The notes: generated by a model not told the origin, from the letters alone. DNA of 64,000 bases from Symbiodinium kawagutii (GCA_009767595.1 VSDK01011369.1:121466-185465); one strand, 5' to 3'; positions 52,263-63,385 are shown, counted from the first letter of the stretch. Translations and numbers: made by a program.

Positions 52263-52392
52263 ATTGATCAACCCTTCTTTGAGTATCAATTCTTGCCATT
52301 TACCTCACTACTAGCCAATGATCATGACTATTCTGAACCATTAGCCATCACCCATTGCTCCATTATTGGTAGTCCCAATTGCTCGAGCAAAT

Positions 52393-52502
52393 CTGGTTGG
52401 TGGTTTCAACCCCTATGACAAATATTGGTCAACCAACCAACCAACCAACTGTTTGTTTATACAGTTGACACAATCAAAAATGTCAATCAAAGCACCAACC
52501 AG
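52393..52502. mobile_element. MITE family D copy
   Basis: CTGGTTGGTGGTTTCAACCCCTATGACAAATATTGGTCAACC opens it and CAAAGCACCAACCAG closes it. The (CCAA)n inside is expanded to five units. Confidence 0.85.
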
Positions 52503-52907
52503 TAGTTGTTTAACCCTTATCTACTTATTATCCCCTCTCATGAACCATTATCAACCATCCAAATGTGTAAAACCACTATCAAGCATCTATCAACCTATGA
52601 TCAACCGATTATTATCCATTATCAACCTATTGCATAACCACTATCAACCATGGTCAAAACCACCCGTCGTTTAACCGTGGGTCATCTTGCACCACAGTGG
52701 CGCCTCCAAATCCATCTCCAGCTCGATCCAATCGCCGAGCTCCAGGGGTTTCACGGCTGAGCGAAGCGAAGCGAAGCGATCAGCTGACCCACGAGCTGAA
52801 CTCAAAAGTAACTTAGCTTGGTTCAAAAAATGGTAAGTAAGGAATTACCCAAAAATGATTGCTTTACTATTATAATAGGGAGCCCAAAAATGGGTCTTTA
52901 ACTATAC
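52503..52907. other. Spacer with AACCATTATCAACC words and an A fragment
   Basis: TATCAACCTATTG/AACCATTATCAACC words continue from the D copy. GCGAAGCGAAGCGAAGCGA at 52762 is a short (GCGAA)n. A fragment of family A interior (CCAAAAATGATTGCTTTACTATT) is at 52850. Confidence 0.5.
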
Positions 52908-52994
52908 GGTTCTTTCTCAAAACAGGGAGCCCCAAAAAATGGTTGGTTTACTATCAAAAATGATCAATCAATGGATGATTTAGGGGGGTCATCC
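52908..52994. mobile_element. MITE family A copy, right end decayed
   Basis: GGTTCTTTCTCAAAACAGGGAGCCCC opens it, AAAATGGTTGGTTTACTATCAAAAATGATC lies inside, and GATTTAGGGGGGTC closes it. Confidence 0.7.
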
Positions 52995-53004
52995 ATATAT
53001 ACAT

Positions 53005-53290
53005 ATAATAGTAGTGTAATAGTAGTACTAATCAATGTCAGGAATAGTAGTAAATGATAATGGTTAATCAATAGTAATAGTTCAGTTATGTAAGCAGTGT
53101 AATAGTAATAGTAGTAGTAATAGGGATAGTAATAGTGATAGGAATAGTAATAGTGATAGTAGTATAAAATAAACTACAAATAAAATCAATAGTAATGGCA
53201 ATCATATAGCTTAGCTGAACTTAGCTGGAGTCAATAGTGATAGTAATCATATAGTAGTGCAATAATGTGATAGTAATATAAAATAACTGC
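53005..53290. repeat. (AATAGT)n-type imperfect microsatellite
   Basis: AATAGTAGTAATAGTGATAG variants extend over nearly 300 bp with interruptions (for example the AGCTTAGCTGAACTTAGCTGGAG block at 53207). Confidence 0.85.
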
Positions 53291-54808
53291 TAGCTAAAGG
53301 AGTGCACTATCATGGAGCAAGTAATCATATATAACTATATACTATATAACTTTGCTTAGTAAGAGATGACCTATGACTAAGCTTGGTAGTAAAAAGAACC
53401 AAACAAACTGACTAATGACATAACTAAGCTCAAATGAACTACGAATGACTGAGGAACTAAGTCATCACTTACCCAACTGAGATTGACTAAGTAGCCACCC
53501 AGCTACTTCCCCAAGCAACAAACTCATCAGCCAAGAAAAGAAACCAAACAAGCTGTCACCATACAGAGGTTGGATCGCGGCAAATCTAGACAATTACGCA
53601 CAACAGTAGAACGTCGGAGACGAACCAGTTTAGATGTGGGAACCACACACTTACGTCTTATCAGCTGACTTGCTGCAAAGTACCAGCTGACTTGCCGGGA
53701 TAACAGCTATGCACCACAAGGAAAGAATAGAACAAATACGCTAAACTTCACCCTACATGTTGTGCAGTCACCGTTCTGAGCGCTTGCAGGTGATGGGGCG
53801 AGGGCCTGGGGTATGTCTAAGGAACGATATGTAGGGGTCACCATAGGTCAAGGTCATGATACCAAGCTCAAACGACCAGGGCCAGGGCCGTGGCCCTTCC
53901 CAGTTACCCAACAAAACCTGTTGTGACACCCCGGGTTTGGGTCTGAGGCACAGCCGGCCAAGCTGAATCCTTCACGACATGTGGAACTGATGTTTGCTAA
54001 GCTAATTAGACAAGGCGAAACGTGGCTATGTGAAAAAAGGGAGGGGTGCAAATTAGGAAGCAAGAGATTTCTTATTGACCATCAGCAGTATCCAAGCATC
54101 AAGATTAATCATCAATATCTTTAATCTAGACATACACCATCTTAATCATCAATATCAACATTTATCAACGCATATGAAGATGTACAGTATTAAACATCAG
54201 TACACGATTTCTAAGCATTCTAACGCATAAGTGTGCCATGTGTTACACCATCGTTTCTTTCACTGGCAACATGTCAAGTCGCTGTACCAAGCTGTTCCAC
54301 TGTATCTGAGATGTATCATTGCCGACGAGGAGACGTAAGTTGGGGTACCAACCATGCACTAAAAATGCCGCTGGAAAGTATGATGATAAACACCCAGGAC
54401 AACCTGGACATACTCGCTGGGATTTGCCGTGAACCAAGTGCACCAAGATGCACCAAGTGCATAGCATTTCTTAACAGGTGGTTAGTAATGGTTAATAGTG
54501 GTTAATGGTTAATAATGGTTAATAAATGTACTATTGGTGATTAACGATGATTAATGAGGGAAAACAAAAAGTTGTTGAAAACCACCAACCAGATTTGTGT
54601 TCGGACATCCCTCTGCGACTCTTGGTCCCCGATGGTTGCCACACAGCTCTTGCTTTCCCACAGAAAATTGGGGGCAGCCACCATGAAACTCCACCAAGCC
54701 ACCCCATCCCCTCCCACCCCCAACCCTCCTCCCTTGTGCCAAGCGTCTAGTTTCGGATCTCAAAACCTGGACCAATTTCTCATTGATCATGGTGAATCAT
54801 ATGCATAT
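53291..54808. other. Spacer
   Basis: ACTAAG/GACTAA words (53350-53480), ATCAATATC words (54100-54150), TTAATGGTTAATAATGGTTAAT (54484-54525) and a family D right-end fragment, GAAAACCACCAACCAG (54577-54592). Open frames at 54547-54868 are proline-rich and unsupported. Confidence 0.4.
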
Positions 54809-54910
54809 GGTTTCTCAAGCCAGTTTGGGGACCCAAAAAATGGTTGGTTTATCACTATGAATGGTTGATATTGGATGATTTGAGGGTACACCTATGACTT
54901 GAAATCCACC
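54809..54910. mobile_element. MITE family A copy
   Basis: GGTTTCTCAAGCCAGTTTGGGGACCC opens it and GAGGGTACACCTATGACTTGAAATCCACC closes it. Confidence 0.78.
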
Positions 54911-54954
54911 ATGTGTCACTGGGTGAGCAGTACATCCCAAGGCATGATTCATAT

Positions 54955-55034
54955 GGCTGTGGGTCAAGACCACCCTTGGTGAACATCCTAGTCTTTGTTG
55001 GGATATTCACCTACCCATTTCATTGATCCACAGC
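54955..55034. mobile_element. Short MITE family C relative
   Basis: GGCTGTGGGTCAAGACCACCCTTGGTGAACATCC opens it and GATCCACAGCC closes it. It shares the GTGAACATCC / GGATATTCACC inner inverted pair with the 21.7-22.1 kb copies. Confidence 0.6.
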
Positions 55035-55454
55035 CGGGCCCATACTGTAGCTATATCATCCTTGTCAAATTGGCCCTTGCTGCTTTATCATGCAGGCTTC
55101 ATGGCAAACGTTGATCGTGAGCGCTGTCCAACAATCCCTTCCTGCCAGCGGAAACCCTGCTGTAGTAGGCAATCTCTACATTTCTTGGGATCCAATGTGG
55201 GTCTGACATAACGGGGCTGATCTTGAGTGCAATCAACCGTGGCTTTGTCAATGGCGTGTACTCGTGAACCGTCCACAACGGATCCAAATCCACTATTCGC
55301 TGCTGTTTCATGCCTCCGGTGATACTTCCCCGCCGCCACCAAAACAAACCGACTTAAATCAGTTCAATTGACTATTCCGAAAAAAAATCGCTGCCACTTT
55401 ATTGGGGATTTCACTCATCTTTCACCGCCATCAAGGGCCATCACCAGCACTACT
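55035..55454. other. Spacer with unresolved frames
   Basis: Minus frames 55088-55347 and plus frame 55023-55211 overlap; there is no decisive evidence. Confidence 0.3.
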
Positions 55455-55637
55455 AGGCTGGCCATATGCCCTGGCTCGGCTCAGGCGGCACCACTTCTCC
55501 AGCGCCCGGCAGGCGTGCGCCGTGCGCGACCTCATCATAGGCTCGCATGCAGAGGCGACCCGTCCTCGTCGCTCGTCGCGGAGATGTGCGGAGATTCGTT
55601 ACGACAAAAATCCCGGCCATCCCAATGGTTGCATGTA
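55455..55637 (+). CDS. Candidate exon with extreme GC3, strand uncertain
   Basis: A frame open from 55402 to TAG at 55636-55638 has about 20 consecutive codons ending in G or C (LARLRRHHFSSARQACAVRD). This is a strong three-base periodicity in AT-rich surroundings. The minus frame sharing the wobble positions (RTAHACRALEKWCRLSRARA) is also open, so strand is not settled. The family A element at 55638 begins where the frame ends. No family is recognised. Confidence 0.35.
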
Positions 55638-55743
55638 GGGGTTTCTCAAGTCATAGGGGACCCCCCAGTTATCATCCAGTTTATTAACCATTTATAGTGG
55701 TAAACCAGCCTTTTTTGGGGTCCCCCATTTTGAGAAACCACCA
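55638..55743. mobile_element. MITE family A copy with CATGTA flanks
   Basis: GGGGTTTCTCAAGTCATAGGGGACCCCCC opens it and GGGGTCCCCCATTTTGAGAAACCACCA closes it. CATGTA is on both sides (55632-55637, 55744-55749). Confidence 0.88.
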
Positions 55744-55994
55744 CATGTAGGGAATGATAAGCCACAACAAGGGTATGGTTGCTGATAGGAAATAACAGGC
55801 AACGATAAGGGTTAAACAACTGCTTTTCATCAGCAATGACCAATACTTGGAAAGATACAGCTGGTTGGTTAAACAAGGGGTATCAACCGGTTGGTTTAAG
55901 CCACAACATATGGTTAACAACGTTGGTTTTATACTGCTTGGTTTAACATTATGGTTAACCACAACATAAAATACCACCGACAAGGGCTAAACAA

Positions 55995-56086
55995 CTGGTT
56001 GGTGGTTTCAACCCCTATGAATAATATTGCTCAGTCAACCATCCCAACTTTCGGGGAACATAAAAAGGGATTAAAAACACCAATGA
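55995..56086. mobile_element. MITE family D copy
   Basis: CTGGTTGGTGGTTTCAACCCCTATGAATAATATTG opens it and GATTAAAAACACCAATGAG closes it. Confidence 0.78.
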
Positions 56087-56222
56087 GTCATTACAAGGTT
56101 GTCTTTCCCGTGGTTTACAAACAAAGATAAGTAAGTGAAATGACCGGCTGAGATTGAGTTCATGATGGTTAACAAGCAACGGAAACTAGCTGACATAGTC
56201 GACGCAGATATGGCAATGATAT

Positions 56223-56334
56223 GGCAGTGCTTCAAAACCCTGTACCCCTGGTTCCCCATCATTAACCATTGTTTTCCCTATAGTTTTGTTGGTTATCATC
56301 CCCCATTATTGCTGGTTGATATTGACCCATAGCC
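56223..56334. mobile_element. MITE family C copy with ATAT target duplication
   Basis: GGCAGTGCTTCAAAACCCTGTACCCC opens it and GGTTGATATTGACCCATAGCC closes it. ATAT flanks both sides (56219-56222, 56335-56338). Confidence 0.86.
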
Positions 56335-56340
56335 ATATTG

Positions 56341-56356
56341 GTGTGTGTGTGTGTGT
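56341..56356. repeat. (GT)n microsatellite
   Basis: Eight GT units directly after the family C copy. Confidence 0.9.
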
Positions 56357-56484
56357 CATGATGTGCCCATGACCAAAAACTGATCGGAGCCCCTAAGGCA
56401 GGCTCAGCATTGGCTTGGGATGGAAAACTGGTGTGTAGTAACCGCTCCGAAAGTCCGAGCCGAACAAAAACAGCAGCATCAGTT

Positions 56485-56638
56485 GGGTGTTTCAAGCCAT
56501 AAGGGACCCCCAAAAATGGTTGGTCAATTTTAAGCCAAGGATGATTTAAGTCAACTATCAAGGATGCCAATATCATTTAATATTGTAAATGATCGATATA
56601 AAGAATGATTTGGGGGACCTCTATTTTGAGAAACCGCC
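56485..56638. mobile_element. MITE family A copy, expanded interior
   Basis: GGGTGTTTCAAGCCATAAGGGACCCCC opens it and GGGGGACCTCTATTTTGAGAAACCGCC closes it. The interior carries two diverged GGATGATTT(AA/GG) blocks, making it about 50 bp longer than usual. Confidence 0.78.
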
Positions 56639-56916
56639 AGCTCAGAGTTTGCATACTATCATTAACTACCCACTATTGTCCATCGCTATACGCCATGACC
56701 AACCAGCATTAACAGTTTCTAGCTTCAATGAATCATGATTACCCATGCCTCACTGCCACTGGCTATCATTATGGACCATTATTAATTGGCATCAACACAT
56801 GACAATGGTTTGTTTTAGCAATATTGATAGAAATGAATCAGTAGCTGCCACAATCCACAAATAGGTCCATGCCGTGCGTAGGTGAACAACATTTGAATAT
56901 GGCTTCGCACATGTTC
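56639..56916. other. Spacer, no feature seen
   Basis: No supported feature. Confidence 0.4.
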
Positions 56917-57228
56917 ATTCATTCATTCATTCATTCGTTCGTTCGTTCATTCATCCATCAATCCATGCATGCATGTTCGTTCTTTCATTCATTTGTTCAT
57001 TTGTTCGTTTGTTCGTTCGTTCGTTCGTTCGTTTGTTTGTTTGTTTGTTTGCTTGTTTGTTCGTTCTGTCGTTCGTTCGTTCTGTCGTTCGTTCGTTTGT
57101 TCGTCCATTTGTTCCTTCATTCATTCCATTCCATTCCATTCCATTCTATTCCATTCCATCCATGCATTAATCATTCATTCGTTCGTTCATTCATTCATTC
57201 GATCGTTCGTTCATTCATTCATCCATTT
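56917..57228. repeat. (ATTC)n/(GTTC)n tetramer array with embedded (CATTC)n
   Basis: About 310 bp of CATT/CGTT/TGTT tetramers include six CATTC pentamers (57119-57155). Hydrophobic pseudo-peptides from it (SFVRSFVRS) are artefacts. Confidence 0.95.
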
Positions 57229-57524
57229 ACAATCTGAAAGAGATATGTACATGTAAATATATACTAGCATTAACAATCCACACACATATATACTTATTTG
57301 CATATACACGTACTTGTATATGATGCATTTTACTTGCAACATCCTTTGTACGAAAAAATCACATGCACATAAAGTAGTAGGGTAAACGATGTTGCCTCAC
57401 CACAAAAGAATGGCAACTGGCGCAAAAACGCGCCAGCCCAAGGCCCGAACTTGTTCGCGAAGATCGACACGATCCTTACGAATGGAAGGGCAAAACGTCC
57501 CTCAGACTGGGGGGGACAACTCAC
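57229..57524. other. Spacer
   Basis: The minus frame 57330-57740 (136 codons) spans the D element and is not supported. Confidence 0.35.
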
Positions 57525-57617
57525 CTGGTTGGTGGTTCCGAAGCCATCCCAAAAATATTGGCCTAGTCCGATAGTCCTCCCCATCAGTTGAAAATAAAAC
57601 ATCTTTGAAACCACCAA
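57525..57617. mobile_element. Diverged MITE family D copy
   Basis: CTGGTTGGTGGTTCCGAAGCCATCCCAAAAATATTGG opens it and CATCTTTGAAACCACCAAG closes it. Confidence 0.65.
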
Positions 57618-58805
57618 GTAGATGACAACAATGGTTCTGGTAAGAGCTTGGCTCTGTGCCGGGATATCGGGGTATCCACGAGATTGCCGACAATACCAGC
57701 AGAATTTAAAAGCCATATCATTGATATCACCCGCTATCAATGAATTATCTAATAATTGGTGGTGAACCTTTTTTGCGATAGGCGATAGTGGTACAGTGGA
57801 GAAGTTATAGCAGCCTCATGGTATACTACCCTGAGATTGTATTGCACTCTGACAGTTGAAGAATACGAGTCCCAGGTGCAAATTACAGAATATATCTTGC
57901 TGTTTGTGCGATCAACAGGATTTCAAACAGGATAGTCATTCCCTCCTATTTGGATGTGCAGCTGGGGTTATAACCATGGTTGTAGACCCTCTGAGGTAGC
58001 TTAAAACCCCTAGATATGGTCAGTGATCACTTGTTAAGTGGCGGTGCGCATCCAAGGCTCTTCTGGATGTTCTTGGGGCACGGCAGCTTGTTTGAAAAGA
58101 TGAAGCCGACCCCATCGGCATCTCAGCGAACAGCTGAAGAGCAAAACGGGTGCCCCTGTAATGGACTTCTGGCGCAGTGCGAAACGTAGGGAACAGGGGC
58201 ATGATCATTTTGCCTTGTGCCGTTCGTAGATGGGTCCTTCCCTCACTGCGATTATCACTACGGGGGCTTAACTTGAGTGTTTCATTTCAACACAAATGGG
58301 CCACATATTGTGAGGCCTCGGCAAACCTAGTTGGGAGCCATGAATAGCAAACGCCAGAGCTATGGTCAAAATGTAGTAGTGTATTTTTGGTATGTACTGA
58401 TGGCTATACCGGTCATCCCCAAATGGATTCATGAGAAAACGGTTCTGATAGTTCAGCCATCAACCACTTGAATAATCATCCTCAATTGATGGCATATTAG
58501 GCACGAATAAGCATGGTCGAGATCGATTGACCTGAACTAGCTACCCAGTATCAACCAATGAGTTCCAAATTATTTGAGTATTGGCTATTGTTAACTTGCC
58601 ATTATCAGTGATCAATGAGCCATTATGAACCATGACTAGCCATTATTGATCAACTAATCACAACTTACCGATGATTTCTGGCTCTGAGAGATTGACTAGC
58701 CACTATCAATGGTTGATTCTACGCTACTAGTAGCTGCTAGCCATAACTAGCCATTCTAAACCAGTTGCGGTTGTTTATGGCTAAAATTGGGTGGTTTTCA
58801 CCCAT
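57618..58805. other. Spacer, no feature seen
   Basis: Unique-looking AT-rich spacer with CCATTATGAACCATGACTAGCCATTATTGA words (58560-58770). No gene is supported. Confidence 0.4.
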
Positions 58806-58815
58806 NNNNNNNNNN
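58806..58815. other. Assembly gap (10 N)
   Basis: Ten N bases inside a GGTGGTTTTCACCCAT...TTTCACAAC context that resembles a family D end, so the gap may hide element sequence. Confidence 0.95.
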
Positions 58816-58973
58816 TTTCACAACTATCCAGTCCATACAACATTGTGAATCGCAGCCATTCTGAACCCTGGAAAGCCATGGTTCAGAAGCTCTGAACAAG
58901 TTTGTTATCGCTACGCTTCCAGTAGGCAACCGGCTGGTTTCTACCAGCTTGTTGCTCGGGGTTGGTTACCTAC

Positions 58974-59082
58974 CTTGCTGGCTGTAGATCCATTGCTAAA
59001 AGTCTAACTTTTAGTGGTTTATGGTAAATCAATCATATCCCAACAAAAAACTAAAAAGCTAAGTTCATTTAGTATAAAGCCT
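58974..59082. mobile_element. Diverged MITE family B copy
   Basis: TTGCTGGCTGTAGATCCATTGCTAAAAGT opens it. TTTTAGTGGTTTATGGTAAATCAATCATATCCC and ACTAAAAAGCTAAG match the B interior. AGTATAAAGCC is the decayed right end. Confidence 0.7.
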
Positions 59083-59641
59083 AAGCTTTTAGTGGTGTTA
59101 GTATCAGGTATAGCTATACTGGGTGGTTTCTAGTTCATAGCTGTAATCCACCCAGTTTCGTGGCATGCAACTAGAAGCATAGGCTATGGCTTCAGCTGCG
59201 GGGCCCCGACTGCTGAGTTCACCGCTGCAGAACTGCACCAGATACCTGGACTTTTGACCCGGTTGCCATCGAATCGATGGTCAGCTGCGAATGCTGGGGG
59301 CTGATGGTGGTTACGGATCATGGTTGGTTCATCCATGGAGACAACTGGCTTCATCATGAGGTTGACAACTGGTTGATTCATGTTGATCATACGCCTATGT
59401 TGATTATATAAACTGATAAGGGGTGACGGTGAAGCTCATCATCTTTGTTGATTGCGTGCCAGAGCATGTGAGTGGACGTAAATCACCATGTCAATGATGG
59501 TTATGGAAACAGGAGGGCATCCTCTTCTTTTGACACCCCTGAAGGCGATTCAGCATGATCTATACGTATATTAGTTTTAAGCAATTAACAATAACATATA
59601 ATTATATGTGTGTGCGTCTGGAAAAAAGATAATAGCAGCAA
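59083..59641. other. Spacer
   Basis: Minus frame at 59184-59390; no support. Confidence 0.35.
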
Positions 59642-59740
59642 CTGGTTGGTTTCAACCCTTTTCACAAATATTAGTCAACCAACCATTTGTTCATAACTAC
59701 GTTTGGGAAAAAAAACAATTGTTTAAAAACCACCAGCCAG
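59642..59740. mobile_element. MITE family D copy
   Basis: CTGGTTGGTTTCAACCCTTTTCACAAATATTAGTCAACC opens it and TTGTTTAAAAACCACCAGCCAG closes it. Another D right end (TTAAAACCACCAACCAGG) occurs at 59896-59913. Confidence 0.82.
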
Positions 59741-59920
59741 TAGTTCTTCAACCATTTTGTTACGTATTAGCCACCATCAATCACGATCATTCCCTTCAAA
59801 AAATGTCAATCAAACCACCGGCCGGTTAAGCATGGGTTAGTGATGGGTATCCAACCAGTAGTTTTTAACCATTATCAACCATCAATGTCTAAAATTAAAA
59901 CCACCAACCAGGCAAATGTA

Positions 59921-60022
59921 TGGCGGTTTCTTAAAAGAGAGGTACCCCCAAATCATCCATCATTAACCATTTGCAGTAATAAACCAATTATTTTCCGGGT
60001 AACCCTATTTTGAGAAACCACC
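59921..60022. mobile_element. MITE family A copy with ATGTA flanks
   Basis: TGGCGGTTTCTTAAAAGAGAGGTACCCCC opens it and GGGTAACCCTATTTTGAGAAACCACC closes it. ATGTA is on both sides (59916-59920, 60023-60027). Confidence 0.85.
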
Positions 60023-60156
60023 ATGTAGCCAACTTTGCGGAGCAAGATTGGGTTGTTCATGACTTGGTTCGGAGGCAATCCGTCATCGCACCGGTGGCCT
60101 GTTCAAACTGCCTTCCTTGTGTACTCGGTCCTCTGTAACGACCTTGGGAGCAAATC

Positions 60157-60184
60157 CAGTGATGTCGGTGTCACGACATCACTG
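60157..60184. repeat. Perfect hairpin, 11-bp stem and 6-nt loop
   Basis: CAGTGATGTCG pairs with CGACATCACTG around GTGTCA. It is not part of any of the element families seen here. Confidence 0.85.
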
Positions 60185-60368
60185 ATAAGTAGCTTAGCCT
60201 CAAGAAATCAACTGTAGAAATGGCACCTGATTTATTTCTGGATTCCATTGGATTTCTACTTAGCAGAATCTTGTCCAAGAATGATGCATCACCTCAATAC
60301 CTCAGGCCAATAGAGGGACTATGAAACGCAGAGAGTCATCGTTGGATTTCTAGCGAGCCTAGCGGTGC

Positions 60369-60650
60369 TCAAATCATCGCACCGATAACATCCAAGGCAA
60401 AAAGTTGCTGGACTGACATGGGGGGATGTCCTCCATGAATCAAGGATTGCGCAACCTCGAACGGAAAGGAATTACGCGAGGCAGCACTGAGTTTCCCTGC
60501 CGACAATCTTCCTTCGTACTGCTCTTTGGTAAAGGTCCGGTAGTCAGCAGAGATGCTGCCCATTTTGGCCTGGGCCGGCAGGTACACTGGCGCAAGCAGC
60601 TGGCAGTCCCAATTCAGAAAATTCGCTCTCCAAAGGGCTTCAAGATGCAA
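60369..60650 (-). CDS. Candidate coding segment of 93 codons
   Basis: The minus-strand frame reads NWDCQLLAPVYLPAQAKMGS, SADYRTFTKEQYEGRLSAG, FPFEVAQSLIHGGHPPMS and ends QQLFALDVIGAMI before TGA. About 65% of codons end in G or C. The composition is that of a soluble globular protein. The plus strand is open too (60426-60701) but with more scattered composition. No close acceptor was seen upstream, so the 5' border is open. No family could be named. Confidence 0.42.
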   Translation of the reverse strand: MHLEALWRANFLNWDCQLLAPVYLPAQAKMGSISADYRTFTKEQYEGRLSAGKLSAASRNSFPFEVAQSLIHGGHPPMSVQQLFALDVIGAMI

Positions 60651-61112
60651 TGCAATGATTCATGGATGGTAAAAAAGACTGGATGTAGCAGCCTTAGCTA
60701 GGGTAGTGTAGCCTCCTGTAACCATTCATCAAGACCTGGAACAGTCTTTTTCGCCGGCTAGCGCCTGAGCAGTTCTGTCGCAGAGCTTCAGACTCCCTAT
60801 TCGTCATCATGCTTGCAACCCATAGCAACCAGCATAAGTACATACATTAGCAAGCATCATTCATATTCAGCCAACCACAATTCATCATGTCAAAGACAAA
60901 TAGCTAACCATCATTAAGTTGGCAATCAACCAGCTATGACCCAAGTACTCACTTGACACCCCCTCTGGTTGGCCTTGTGGCGGCCTTGGCCAGGAGGACC
61001 CAACTTCAATGAAGGAATGTCGTTTCGGGGGTGCGATGAGTAATCCATCTCCCATGAAGAGACTGGACTACCCTTTGATAGGCAGCCAATGATCCGCAAA
61101 TGTCTCTGGACT
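60651..61112. other. Spacer
   Basis: No supported feature. Confidence 0.35.
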
Positions 61113-61215
61113 CGGTGGCTTATAGACCCGCTGCTAAAAAATCAGCTTTTAGTGGATTGATATGGTAAATCCAACGAATTAATCTCAGAAACAGTAAAAA
61201 TCTAAACTCAGATGA
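61113..61215. mobile_element. Diverged MITE family B copy
   Basis: CGGTGGCTTATAGACCCGCTGCTAAAA opens it and TTTTAGTGGATTGATATGGTAAATCC matches the interior. The right end is decayed. Confidence 0.7.
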
Positions 61216-61760
61216 GAAATCAACCGATTTGAGGACTGTCAGTGCCATGTGACTCTGACAGCATGTGACGTCGGTGCTCACAATGGTGCCGCAAAATCAC
61301 ATAGGGACGGTACCGCGTAGATTTCTCCGTGAAACATCATGACCAGCAGTGGCTGATGATGGCAGTCAATGGTTGAAAACATTAATAGCAAAGTGGACAA
61401 ACCGGATCAAGAAGTGGGGTGTCAGTTGTGGCTTTGCCAGTCGTGTTTAAGCACATCATCATTTTTTTGTTTGGCACCCAATTGCCCGCAACAATATCGT
61501 TCAAAGTTTCTAGTTATAGAACCAAGGCCTGAACATCTTACTGTGGCTCAACTCCCTCAGGGTCCCTCTGGGTGATGCTTTTTGCAAGCGCAAAGCTGCA
61601 GCATAGCCAGCTGACCTTGAGATACTTGGATGTGCATCCCCACTTGGTAACCGTTGACCAACCAGGGTTATCTGGGTTATAAAAAACCTTTATAAGGATC
61701 GTTACCATGGCAGTATCCCAAGAAACTAACCCGAAGTGCGCATCCAAGAATCATCCAGTC
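61216..61760. other. Spacer
   Basis: Plus frame 61369-61575 and minus frame 61538-61747; neither is supported. Confidence 0.35.
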
Positions 61761-61880
61761 GGCTGTGGGTCAGTTCACCCTGTACCCCTGGTTCCCCATC
61801 ATTACCCATTGTTTTCACTTACAGCTTTGTTGGTCATTATCCCCCATGAAATTGGTTGGTTAAAGCCTTGACCCATAGCC
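61761..61880. mobile_element. MITE family C copy
   Basis: GGCTGTGGGTCAGTTCACCCTGTACCCC opens it and GGTTAAAGCCTTGACCCATAGCC closes it. The right flank is ATAT but the left is AGTC, so no duplication is retained. Confidence 0.8.
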
Positions 61881-62103
61881 ATATGATTAGTTGGTATATC
61901 CCCTAGTATTGTTGCTTATTATCCCCTATTATTAACCATTAATCAGCTAGTTAACCATTGGTTGGTTGGTTGTATCCTATCCTGGCTGGTGACTTTTGCT
62001 CGGCTGCTCCACCGCGGCACCGTCTCGGCATGGAAGTGATGCTGGAACGCGAACTGCGGAGCCTGCGGCAGGTTGAGTCAGATTAGGATCTTCCATAGAA
62101 ATA

Positions 62104-62476
62104 GGGATGTCTCAAGCCATGTGGAACCCCCAAAGTCATGGTTGGTGTATCAATAATAAATGATTGATATATCAATAATAAGTGTATCAGGTTAAATGAT
62201 TGATATAGGTATCAATAATAAATGACTACATATAGAGGACGATAAGTCATGAATCATGAATGATATGGTGTATCAAGAATAAATTACTAAATATAGAGGA
62301 CGATAAGTCATGAATCATGAATGATATGGTGTATCAATAATAAATGACTACATATAGAGGATGATAAGCGATGAATCATGAATGATATGGTGTATCAAGA
62401 ATCATAAATGATCAATAATAAATTGTCAATACATAAGATGATAACGGGGATGCCCCCGTGACTTGGTTTTGCCACC
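62104..62476. mobile_element. MITE family A copy with an internal minisatellite
   Basis: GGGATGTCTCAAGCCATGTGGAACCCCC opens it and GGGGATGCCCCCGTGACTTGGTTTTGCCACC closes it. The interior (TATCAATAATAAATGA...) has grown to more than three times the normal length. Confidence 0.75.
62221..62403. repeat. 61-bp minisatellite, three copies, inside a MITE
   Basis: Units start at 62221, 62282 and 62343 and contain ATATAGAGGACGATAAGTCA, TGAATCATGAATGATATGG and TGTATCAA(G/T)AATAA. Shorter TATCAATAATAAATGATTGA units precede them. Confidence 0.93.
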
Positions 62477-62596
62477 GTATGGGGTCGTGGGAAACAAACA
62501 CTAACCTGGCAGGTAACCTTAAGTTTATGGACAAGCGATCTAGAGAAACATGTGGAAGAAGTAGTCAGAATCACTGCCATCGGCATATCATCATAA

Positions 62597-62698
62597 GGGT
62601 CTTTCTGAAAATGGGGAACCCCTGAAACTGGTTGGTTTATCACTGTAAATGGTTAAAAAAAGGGATGATTTCGGGGTACCCCTTTGGCTTGAGAAACC
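62597..62698. mobile_element. MITE family A copy with ATCATAA flanks
   Basis: GGGTCTTTCTGAAAATGGGGAACCCC opens it and GGGGTACCCCTTTGGCTTGAGAAACC closes it. ATCATAA is on both sides (62590-62596, 62699-62705). Confidence 0.83.
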
Positions 62699-62705
62699 AT
62701 CATAA

Positions 62706-63385
62706 ACAGTAGTTGCTTCACAATATCGATTGGTGATTATCTCCTACTAAACATTGCAATCCCCTAAAGAATCATGAGAAACCACCGAAGATCCGTGGAG
62801 TCCAGCACCCGTCGCTGATTTCAGCGCGCTCAGCCGCAACGAAACCAGGTCACCGGGTCCATAGGCCCACCAAACAGATCAAACTTGAGAGGAAGAAAAC
62901 AAATGTATATATATATAAATATATTGTTTATCTTTAACCGCTTGTATATCTATACATCAAATGTAACTATTGGTTATATGATATATGTATCCATACACTT
63001 GTTATTTTTCATTATAGTTCTTTGAAATGTAGGGTTGCTCACTTCTGGTATGGTTGATCACTTCTGGCAAACGTCTGATGTTCTTGGGGTCTGTGCACGA
63101 GGAGCTTTTTCAATTCACAAGACATCAATATTCAATGTTTGGCCTGAGGTCACTGAAATTTGGTGAGTGCATTGTTGTTTTTACTTTCTGAAAGGTTTGG
63201 TACGTTATCCTTTTTGATGAGTGTATCAATGTTTTTCAACATTTCAAGCGATTTCCAAATCCTATGAACTTCCGAATGGGCCTGCAGTGTCTCAAAGGCA
63301 GGCATGGGGCAGGTTGCGTAGCTTCATCAGCGTTGCACGCTGCAAGGACCGTTATTACACCAAAGTAAGGGGGCGAAACCTCAGT
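62706..63385. other. AT-rich spacer
   Basis: (TA)n patches at 62906-62925; no gene is supported. Confidence 0.4.

Noticed and set aside
56869..57256. Hydrophobic SFVRSFVRSFVC ORFs, apparently membrane proteins
   Set aside because: They derive from the (GTTC)n/(ATTC)n tetramer array.
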